The notes under the pieces: model-generated
Told to the model about the DNA's origin: nothing
Seen by the model: the letters and a program-made list of their open reading frames with translations, nothing else
Database searches by the model: none
Shown: positions 1-4,501 of the stretch, one piece after another
Position numbering within the stretch: position 1 is the stretch's first letter
How the letters are laid out: each line of letters starts with the position of its first letter
Program-made: the position numbers and the translations under genes
From: Methylobacter sp.
Lineage (GTDB): Bacteria; Pseudomonadota; Gammaproteobacteria; Methylococcales; Methylomonadaceae
Reading direction: 5' to 3'
NCBI GenBank assembly: GCA_003158415.1
Contig: PMJA01000319.1
Span: 1-6,239 of the forward strand
Length of the DNA: 6,239 nucleotides

Positions 1-503
1 ATTTTTGGGCGTTTAGCAAAGCAGGCCGTGACTTAGCCGAACTACACATTAACTATGAATCCATTGAACCCTACCCGGTTACAGTTGAATGCGGAACAAC
101 AGCTATGGATGACCTCGTTGATGCTGATTTTTATGTCACACAAATGAAGTTTGCCAAAAAAGGCGATAAGTCCACCGTGATTTATAACCACAAAATTACC
201 ATGACTAACATTCCGATAACCGCTTATGATTATGTGGTGAACGGCAAACCTGCCCTTGAATGGGTGATGGAGCGTCAGAGCGTCAGCACCCACAAAGACA
301 GCGGCATTGTGAATGATGCCAATGATTGGGCTATAGACACTATCGGCAACGCCCGTTATCCGTTGGAGCTATTCCAGCGCGTTATCACTGTAAGCCTTGA
401 AACCATGAAAATTGTCAATTCATTACCGCGCCTGGACATCACCATCAATCAGGATTTAGCAACTGATGTTGTCACACTGGATTGTCACAAAACAGGCGTG
501 TGA
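1..503 (+). CDS. C-terminal part of a type ISP restriction-modification-like enzyme (5' end outside window)
   Basis: The reading frame is open from base 3 to the TGA at 501-503, giving 166 residues. It has no start in the window; the ATG at 105 is internal, because family-like sequence lies before it. The fragment begins FWAFSKAGRDLAELHINYE and continues through a YPVTVE stretch, then DYVVNGKPALEWVMER, SGIVNDANDW, GNARYPLEL and VSLETMKIVNSLP. I recognise this run as the C-terminal target-recognition end of large (about 1500-1600 residue) single-chain type ISP enzymes, which combine an ATP-dependent helicase/translocase with an adenine methylase. Such enzymes cut unmodified invading DNA while methylating the host's own. 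The nuclease, helicase and methylase domains would lie to the left, so activity cannot be judged here. The family assignment is from memory of conserved motifs. An orphan helicase/methylase of the same family is the main alternative. Confidence 0.8.
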   Translation, partial: FWAFSKAGRDLAELHINYESIEPYPVTVECGTTAMDDLVDADFYVTQMKFAKKGDKSTVIYNHKITMTNIPITAYDYVVNGKPALEWVMERQSVSTHKDSGIVNDANDWAIDTIGNARYPLELFQRVITVSLETMKIVNSLPRLDITINQDLATDVVTLDCHKTGV

Positions 504-543
504 ACCCATTACGCAAAGCAAACTATTAGCTCAAGGGGTAAAA

Positions 544-936
544 ATGGCAGCACGAAAATGGACAGACGCACAAAAGGCGGCGCAATCAGCCAAGATTCAC
601 GACTGGCAACCCTGGCAGCATAGCACAGGGGTAAAGTCGGCAGCGGGTAAGGTAATCGTATCGCGTAACTCTTATCGAGGCGGCTCACGGCCTCTTTGCC
701 GGTTTACTCACTGGCTTTATCGGTCAATCGAAAACCCGGCGGCATTAACGCCCGAAATAGTCGAGGCGGCACAAATTAAATCGGTGGCGTTATTATCCGG
801 TCATGCTGGGTACAGGGCAGCATCCATAACAAAGTTGATTACAAAATATGGGCATTGTTTTAGCGAAACCGAAGTAACCGATTTGCAGGAGATGGTAAAG
901 GGGCATGAGGATTTTAAAAATAGTCTCATGCAATAG
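544..936 (+). CDS. Small island/phage-type protein with a WQPW-STG-GK motif, function unknown
   Basis: This 130-residue protein starts 40 bases after the type ISP-like gene. I chose the ATG at 544 because AAGGGGT, a good ribosome binding site, lies just upstream. A longer frame from 466 would overlap the upstream gene and add 26 residues that look unrelated. The N-terminus (MAARKWTDAQKAAQSAKI) is charged, followed by WQPWQHSTG at about 21-29, GK at 35-36 and a basic RNSYRGGSRP at about 41-50. I have the impression that this W-x-P-W...STG...GK...RN layout recurs in short hypothetical proteins of phages and genomic islands; I know no function for it. The second half is helical-looking and ends at TAG. 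There is no signal peptide, membrane span or obvious catalytic motif. The basic N-terminal half would suit nucleic-acid binding, but that is inference. The frame stays open for 64 codons beyond the stop. Confidence 0.65.
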   Translation: MAARKWTDAQKAAQSAKIHDWQPWQHSTGVKSAAGKVIVSRNSYRGGSRPLCRFTHWLYRSIENPAALTPEIVEAAQIKSVALLSGHAGYRAASITKLITKYGHCFSETEVTDLQEMVKGHEDFKNSLMQ

Positions 937-999
937 AATATCCGTACAGTTAAACCCTTGTGCCGCGCTGGATGTCGGCGGTTTCCGTACAGCAAAAAC

Positions 1000-1029
1000 T
1001 TGACAAAAAACCGCACTAAAACACATGAT
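1000..1029 (+). promoter_or_regulatory. Weak candidate sigma-70 promoter in the gene-poor segment
   Basis: A perfect -35 hexamer, TTGACA at 1000-1005, is followed after 18 bases by CATGAT at 1024-1029, which matches the -10 consensus at four of six positions. Transcription would start near 1036, run over the repeat-rich region and small ORFs, and end at the terminator at 1390-1411, giving an RNA of about 375 bases. The -10 is poor and the surrounding A-rich sequence makes chance matches likely. Confidence 0.25.
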
Positions 1030-1174
1030 CCACGCGGGTTAGGGCGAGATTTACCGCGCACTAAAAAACTGACAAAACTTTACAGTAAAACGCTCATGTG
1101 TCGCTGGCTTCGGCTTGTTTCTTTACATTGAATGTGGGGCAGCTAATCAAAGACAGGGCGCGGGTTGACGCTGA

Positions 1175-1282
1175 ATGTGGGGCGTTTATTTTGTGTCACT
1201 CAATCGTTGCAATGGCGCGGGCTTAGGTAGATTTTGTGACAGTGCATGTGTCAAAGCTAAAGGCTTATGTGATGCGGGTTAA
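1175..1282 (+). CDS. Possible 35-residue Cys-rich small ORF
   Basis: An ATG at 1175 opens a 35-codon frame ending at TAA (1280-1282). The peptide begins MWGVYFVSLNRC and contains GAGLGRFCDSAC and KGLCDAG, with cysteines at residues 12, 21, 25 and 32. The ATG follows a TGA directly and no good ribosome binding site precedes it. Its GAGLGRF stretch resembles peptides encoded in nearby frames (RAGCRRF upstream; CDAG followed, after one inserted base, by LRRF downstream). It may therefore be a surviving piece of a longer decayed repeat-containing gene rather than an independent small protein. I recognise no family, and confidence that it is expressed is low. Confidence 0.2.
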   Translation: MWGVYFVSLNRCNGAGLGRFCDSACVKAKGLCDAG

Positions 1283-1389
1283 GGCGTTTTGTGTCCAGCT
1301 ATTTGTCACAATTAAAACGCGCACGATAAGCGAGGTAAAACAGCGATGTAACGGCGATGTTTTGGCGATATGATAATGTAACAATCAGC

Positions 1390-1411
1390 GCCGGGTAACA
1401 CCGGCTTTTTT
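1390..1411 (+). terminator. Intrinsic terminator, plus strand
   Basis: GCCGG (1390-1394) pairs with CCGGC (1401-1405) across a six-base loop and is followed by six T residues (1406-1411). This is a short but clear rho-independent terminator for plus-strand transcription, so it would end RNA from the island genes or from a small transcript starting within 937-1390. The opposite strand lacks a T-tract after the hairpin, so the element is one-directional. It lies about 140 bases before the tRNA-Lys 3' end and would protect the convergent tRNA/que operon from read-through. Confidence 0.7.
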
Positions 1412-1464
1412 GTGCCTGAAATTCTGGCAAGTGTTGCGGTTTATTATGGCTTTTTATTTTCAAT

Positions 1465-1486
1465 TGCAACGTGAGTGCAACGTGAA
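1465..1486. repeat. Tandem 11-base direct repeat beside the tRNA-Lys end
   Basis: TGCAACGTGAG at 1465-1475 is followed directly by TGCAACGTGAA at 1476-1486, identical in ten of eleven bases. It lies 65-86 bases outside the tRNA-Lys 3' end. Short direct repeats flanking a tRNA attachment site can be arm-type binding sites for a tyrosine integrase or excisionase, but nothing here proves that role. No cognate integrase is in the window. Confidence 0.5.
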
Positions 1487-1500
1487 GGAATTTTAGGCAT

Positions 1501-1532
1501 AAAAAAAGCACCTCGACTAATCGTAAGCGCTT
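1501..1532 (-). terminator. Intrinsic terminator after tRNA-Lys, minus strand
   Basis: Read on the minus strand, AAGCGCTT pairs with AGGTGCTT (eight pairs including two wobbles). One bulged A follows, then CGA pairs with TCG around a TTAG loop. The hairpin spans 1506-1532 and runs into a stretch of seven T residues (complement of 1501-1507). It sits 18 bases past the CCA end of the tRNA and is the evident end of the tRNA-Lys transcript and of any read-through from the tol-pal-que operon. Confidence 0.75.
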
Positions 1533-1550
1533 GATTTATTTATTCTTTGG

Positions 1551-1626
1551 TGGTGGGTCGTGCGCGATTCGAACGCGCGACCATCGCATTAAAAGTGCGG
1601 TGCTCTACCGGCTGAGCTAACGACCC
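1551..1626 (-). tRNA. tRNA-Lys (anticodon UUU)
   Basis: The 76-base gene folds as a full cloverleaf. The acceptor GGGTCGT pairs with ACGACCC, the discriminator is A, and CCA is encoded (complement of 1551-1553). The D arm contains AGCTCAGCCGGTAGAGC, the anticodon loop is CTTTTAA with anticodon TTT, and the T arm is GCGCG-TTCGAAT-CGCGC. The anticodon stem has one C-A mismatch at its outermost pair. Its sequence is close to E. coli tRNA-Lys as I remember it. It sits 52 bases after the queC stop on the same strand, matching the known tol-pal-cpoB-que-tRNA-Lys order of gammaproteobacteria. The accessory genes begin beyond its 3' end, the usual side for integration of mobile elements. Confidence 0.97.
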
Positions 1627-1640
1627 AACAAAGACTGCCC

Positions 1641-1668
1641 ATTATATTGATAATTTAATATATTGCAA
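1641..1668 (-). promoter_or_regulatory. Promoter of tRNA-Lys
   Basis: On the minus strand TTGCAA (complement of 1663-1668) is separated by 16 bases from a perfect TATAAT (complement of 1641-1646). The bases directly after the -10 are GGGC, a GC-rich discriminator typical of stable-RNA promoters under stringent (ppGpp/DksA) control in gammaproteobacteria. A start about seven bases downstream would give a leader of roughly 8 bases before the mature tRNA 5' end, to be removed by RNase P. The tRNA can therefore be made independently of the upstream que genes. Confidence 0.75.
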
Positions 1669-1678
1669 CATTTTTTTA

Positions 1679-2353
1679 TTATTTTTTATATCGAGTTGGA
1701 TCGACCATGCCCGCATCGGCAAAACCGGCCATTCTTAGGCGGCACGCATCGCACACGCCACAGGCGCGGCCTTGTTCGTCGGCGGAATAACAGGAAACGG
1801 TGCGTTGATAATCCACGCCCAAGGCTACGCCCTGTTTTATAATTTCCGCCTTACTCAGCGAGATCAGGGGCGTGTGTATGGTGAAATGTTCGCCTTCTAC
1901 GCCCGCTTTAGTGGCCAAATTTGCCAATTGCTGAAAAGCGCTGATAAATTCAGGCCTGCAATCGGGGTAGCCGGAATAGTCCACGGCATTCACGCCAATA
2001 AAGATGTCGCGTAGCTTTAAAACTTCCGCCCAACCCAGGGCAAAAGACAGGAAGATGGTGTTTCTTGCCGGCACATAAGTGACGGGTATGCCCGACTGTA
2101 GCGTATCAGGCACGGCGATATGCTCATCGGTCAAGGCCGATCCGCCTATCGAACCCAAGCCCAGCTTAATGATTTTATGATCTTCAACCTGATAATCCAG
2201 AGCTATCTGCGCTGCCGCTACCAGTTCGGCATTATGCCTTTGCCCGTAATCGAAACTTAAGGCATAGCAAATGTAGCCCTGTTGTTTTGCGAGAGCAAGA
2301 ACGGTGATTGAATCTAATCCTCCTGACAGAAGGACAATGGCTTTTTTTTGCAT
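1679..2353 (-). CDS. queC: QueC, 7-cyano-7-deazaguanine (preQ0) synthase
   Basis: QueC converts 7-carboxy-7-deazaguanine to preQ0 using ATP and ammonia, in the cytoplasmic pathway to the queuosine base of tRNA. The 224-residue protein starts with an ATP-pyrophosphatase loop, SGGLDS at residues 10-15, in the context [14 protein letters not shown] family-typical FDYGQRH follows near 34-40, then [10 protein letters not shown] and [17 protein letters not shown] in the middle. Near the C-terminus are four zinc-ligand cysteines at about 188, 198, 201 and 204 (CYS...CGVCDAC). Length fits the family (about 220-230). I chose the ATG at 2353 because the protein then begins as other QueCs do; a longer frame from 2446 runs deep into queE. 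AAGG lies 11 bases upstream and the queE stop only four bases upstream, so the two genes are co-transcribed and probably coupled. Confidence 0.95.
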   Translation of the reverse strand: MQKKAIVLLSGGLDSITVLALAKQQGYICYALSFDYGQRHNAELVAAAQIALDYQVEDHKIIKLGLGSIGGSALTDEHIAVPDTLQSGIPVTYVPARNTIFLSFALGWAEVLKLRDIFIGVNAVDYSGYPDCRPEFISAFQQLANLATKAGVEGEHFTIHTPLISLSKAEIIKQGVALGVDYQRTVSCYSADEQGRACGVCDACRLRMAGFADAGMVDPTRYKK

Positions 2354-2357
2354 GAGG

Positions 2358-3002
2358 TTATTTACCTTGGGCATCATTCCAAAGCAGTTTATGTAATTGG
2401 ATTTGAAATCGGACAGGTAACCTGTCCCGAAGAATTTTTTCGGCAAGCTCGGTTGGATTTTGCCGCCCCATCACCGGTGAAAACAATATTTCGCAACGCC
2501 CCGGCAATGCATATTCAGTGATGGCCGTTTTTGACCAGTTATAGTCTTCATCATTGCTGATCACAAACTTAACCTGATCTTTAAGGTTGAGATAGCGTAT
2601 ATTTTGATAAAGGTTTTTGCTTATCTCACCCGATCCGGGTGTTTTAAGATCTATGACTTTTACAACGCGCGAATCCACCGTAGACACATCAATTGCGCCG
2701 CTGGTTTCCAGAGAAATCATAAAGCCCTTATCCAGCAACGCTGTCATCAACTCAAGACAAGCCGGTTGCGCCAGAGGTTCGCCGCCTGTTACGGTGATAT
2801 ATTTGCAATCATATTGCCCGGCCTGGGCGATGATGTCTGCAAGCTCCATTTTCTTACCGCCGGTAAAAGCATAAGCCGTGTCGCAATAAACGCATCGTAA
2901 TGGGCAGCCGGTGAGCCGAATAAATACAGTGGGTATGCCCACTGTATTTGACTCGCCCTGTAGAGAATAAAAAATTTCAGTGATACGAAGTGAACTCGCC
3001 AT
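2358..3002 (-). CDS. queE: QueE, 7-carboxy-7-deazaguanine synthase (radical SAM)
   Basis: QueE is the radical SAM enzyme that rearranges 6-carboxy-tetrahydropterin to 7-carboxy-7-deazaguanine, the step before QueC. The 214-residue protein opens with [12 protein letters not shown] and carries the iron-sulfur motif CPLRCVYC (CX3CX2C, Cys 33, 37, 40). The SAM-binding TGGEPL lies at about 72-77 and a SLETSG strand follows. These motifs are all intact and length is normal. The ATG at 3000-3002 shares its A with the TGA stop of cpoB (TGATG). A TTG one codon upstream is possible but less likely. The overlap suggests translational coupling to cpoB, even though the two products act in unrelated processes and compartments. 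Genes for the first steps (GTP cyclohydrolase, queD) are not in the window. Confidence 0.96.
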   Translation of the reverse strand: MASSLRITEIFYSLQGESNTVGIPTVFIRLTGCPLRCVYCDTAYAFTGGKKMELADIIAQAGQYDCKYITVTGGEPLAQPACLELMTALLDKGFMISLETSGAIDVSTVDSRVVKVIDLKTPGSGEISKNLYQNIRYLNLKDQVKFVISNDEDYNWSKTAITEYALPGRCEILFSPVMGRQNPTELAEKILRDRLPVRFQIQLHKLLWNDAQGK

Positions 3003-3865
3003 CAATTTTTAACTTCATCAAGCTTAAGTAGTTTTTTTGCCGCCAATGCCGCTGCCGGTGATTTAGGATAATCGGTAGTAACGCGGGTTAAATATTCACG
3101 CGCTTTTGCGGGGTTTTTTTGTTCCATTTCAATATAGCCTAGCTTTAATAGTGCATCAGGTACTTTTGCACCATTGGGATACTTTTCGATAACATCATTA
3201 AATGCTTTACGCGCGGCAACGTTATCCTGATTAACCCGGTACGCTTCACCTAGCCAATATTGTGCATTATTGGCATAGACACCGCCAGGATACTGACTTA
3301 GATAAGTATTGAATTGCTCTATAGACTGATTGGTACGCCCATTTCTAAGCTCATCATAGGCCAGTTGATAGGCCTGTTTTTCAGGACTTAAAACTTGTGC
3401 CGTATCGGATTTAGGCTGAGGAGCTTGATTATCAACAGGCTTGTCGGCCGGAGCAGGAGTTGGCGCAGGTGCGGCCTCTGGCGCAGGTGCTGAAGATTCT
3501 GCCGCTTTAGCTCCGACATTCCCCGTCGTGCCGGTCGTTTCCGAAGGACTTGCAACCACGCCGTTGGCTTTATTTTCAATGCTTTGCAGACGCTCGTCAA
3601 AATCGGAATACATCGTGCTCTGATGTTTTTTCAACTCATCAATACGATAGGCCTGCTCATCTACCTTGCCGGTAAGCTGCTGCACTTCAGTTTGCAATTG
3701 ATCCAGACGCCCCATCAACTCATACAGGGTGGTGGTTGAGGGCGAATTAGCGGCATTGGTCGGAACTGCCGATGGTGGATATGATGAGTTGTCAATAACC
3801 GTCGGCAATTCTGCATAAACAGAACTACAAGCAGACAGCAATAAAACAAGGCTGGTCTTTTTCAT
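3002..3865 (-). CDS. cpoB: CpoB (YbgF), Tol-Pal associated coordinator of cell envelope constriction
   Basis: CpoB is a periplasmic partner of TolA that links outer-membrane constriction with septal peptidoglycan synthesis by PBP1B. The 287-residue protein has an export signal (MKKTSLVLLLSACSSVYA, probable cleavage before ELPT). A coiled coil, the trimerisation region, runs from about 45 to 100 (LMGRLDQLQTEVQQL and following). A Pro/Ala-rich linker spans about 105-158, and TPR repeats follow from about 162 to 280 (QAYQLAYDEL, AQYWLGEAYR, DALLKLGYIEMEQ, AREYLTRVTTDYP). This is the standard layout and size. The start lies four bases after the pal stop, with AGG of the pal end serving as ribosome binding site. 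The signal also contains LLSAC at residues 9-13, which could be read as a lipobox; in the family a soluble periplasmic protein is usual, so I favour signal peptidase I. Confidence 0.94.
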   Translation of the reverse strand: MKKTSLVLLLSACSSVYAELPTVIDNSSYPPSAVPTNAANSPSTTTLYELMGRLDQLQTEVQQLTGKVDEQAYRIDELKKHQSTMYSDFDERLQSIENKANGVVASPSETTGTTGNVGAKAAESSAPAPEAAPAPTPAPADKPVDNQAPQPKSDTAQVLSPEKQAYQLAYDELRNGRTNQSIEQFNTYLSQYPGGVYANNAQYWLGEAYRVNQDNVAARKAFNDVIEKYPNGAKVPDALLKLGYIEMEQKNPAKAREYLTRVTTDYPKSPAAALAAKKLLKLDEVKN

Positions 3866-3869
3866 TGTT

Positions 3870-4445
3870 TTACCTAGGCAGATAAACTATCTCAACACGA
3901 CGATTTTTCTCCCAGGCGGCCTCGTCGCTACCGAAGGCTGCGGGCTTTTCTTCACCATAACTGATAATCTGCAACTGGCTTTCAGAAACTCCCCGCGCTT
4001 TCATCATACCGGAGACGGATTTTGCACGCTGCTCACCCAGCGCAATATTGTACTCGCGAGAGCCGCGCTCATCGGCATTACCTTCCAGCGTAATGTGTTG
4101 CGACGGATTGGCAATCAGATACTGCGCGTGAGCGGCAATGACCGGAACGAAGTCCGGCATTACTTCACTGCTATCCAACATAAAGTAGATCGTACGCTTG
4201 GACAGCGGATTATTAGGATCATTGAATTCCGGCCCTAAAGTGCTGGCATAGTCGCCATTACCTGAAATTTCTGAACCATTCATGCCCGCCCCCTTATTTA
4301 ATCCACTGGTCGCGGCATCGTTGATACCGCTAGCAGCATTTTGACTGCCGTCAGTCAGGCTGGCGTCTTTTTCATCAGTGTCGCTACAAGCCGATAAAAA
4401 CAGTGTGCTAATAGCCAAGGCCAATAATATTTTATTCAATTTCAT
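3870..4445 (-). CDS. pal: Pal, peptidoglycan-associated outer-membrane lipoprotein
   Basis: Pal is anchored in the outer membrane by lipid and grips peptidoglycan, with TolB controlling its mobility. The 191-residue protein has a lipoprotein signal (MKLNKILLALAISTLFLSAC) with acylated Cys20. Ser follows, so the Lol system should send it to the outer membrane. A flexible Gly/Asn/Ala/Ser-rich linker runs to about residue 80. The OmpA-like domain occupies about 84-190, with RTIYF, then GNADERGSREYN at 122-133 and Arg140, the conserved residues that hold diaminopimelate; it ends with NRRVEIVYL. I chose the ATG at 4443-4445 because it puts the signal peptide at the N-terminus; an upstream ATG at 4514 would add 23 residues, overlap tolB and bury the signal. 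GGAAA lies upstream as a modest ribosome binding site. Confidence 0.96.
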   Translation of the reverse strand: MKLNKILLALAISTLFLSACSDTDEKDASLTDGSQNAASGINDAATSGLNKGAGMNGSEISGNGDYASTLGPEFNDPNNPLSKRTIYFMLDSSEVMPDFVPVIAAHAQYLIANPSQHITLEGNADERGSREYNIALGEQRAKSVSGMMKARGVSESQLQIISYGEEKPAAFGSDEAAWEKNRRVEIVYLPR

Positions 4446-4470
4446 CTTTAATTTCCAAATGTAAGTGCAA

Positions 4471-4498
4471 ACTATAAAAATAACCGAGTTTAGGTCAG
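4471..4498 (-). promoter_or_regulatory. Candidate internal promoter before pal
   Basis: In the 56 bases between tolB and pal, the minus strand shows CTGACC (complement of 4493-4498, four of six matches to the -35) and, 16 bases later, TATAGT (complement of 4471-4476, five of six matches to the -10). The predicted start near 4464 would leave a leader of about 20 bases to the pal ATG. This would let pal, an abundant lipoprotein, and the genes after it be made in excess over tolB. The A/T-rich context makes chance possible. Confidence 0.35.
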
Positions 4499-4501
4499 AA
4501 A

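Larger units (their letters stand above)
937..1550. other. Gene-poor segment between island genes and tRNA-Lys, with degenerate repeats and possible decayed coding
   Basis: No ORF in these 614 bases is convincing by length, start and ribosome binding site together. What can be seen: CCGTACAG at 942 and 985; CGCACTAAAA at 1012 and 1057; TGAATGTGGGGC at 1129 and 1172; GCGGGTT-like motifs at 1034, 1160, 1217 and 1274 (the last three exactly 57 apart); TTTTGTG at 1189, 1232 and 1287; a plus-strand terminator at 1390-1411; a tandem 11-base repeat at 1465-1486; and the tRNA-Lys terminator at 1501-1532. The 937-1131 frame is open but has no ATG before 1096. The minus-strand frames here (for example 1299-1511) have no recognisable protein features. 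The layout would fit the untranslated or decayed end of an integrated element. Confidence 0.6.

Noticed and set aside
105..503. A complete 132-residue protein starting at ATG 105
   Set aside because: The frame is open to the left edge and the upstream residues (FWAFSKAGRDLAELHINYE) belong to the same family motif, so the ATG is internal to a longer gene.
466..543. Longer start for the 130-residue island protein
   Set aside because: It would overlap the type ISP-like gene, has no good ribosome binding site, and the ATG at 544 has AAGGGGT upstream and starts the recognisable sequence.
801..1061. Minus-strand ORFs around 793-1061
   Set aside because: They overlap the end of the plus-strand 130-residue gene, show no family features, and have no operon context.
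1299..1511. Minus-strand 70-residue ORF
   Set aside because: It runs through the plus-strand terminator and the tandem repeat, has low-complexity composition and no recognisable motif.
937..1550. CRISPR array or iterated origin
   Set aside because: Repeats are short, degenerate and irregularly spaced overall, with no conserved repeat-spacer pattern and no cas or replication gene in the window.
1772..2014. Plus-strand ORF opposite queC
   Set aside because: It is antisense to a clear queC gene and has no features of its own.
2354..2446. N-terminal extension of QueC
   Set aside because: It overlaps queE and adds residues that the QueC family lacks; the ATG at 2353 gives the normal N-terminus.
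2604..2900. Two plus-strand ORFs opposite queE
   Set aside because: They are antisense shadows of a well-supported radical SAM gene.
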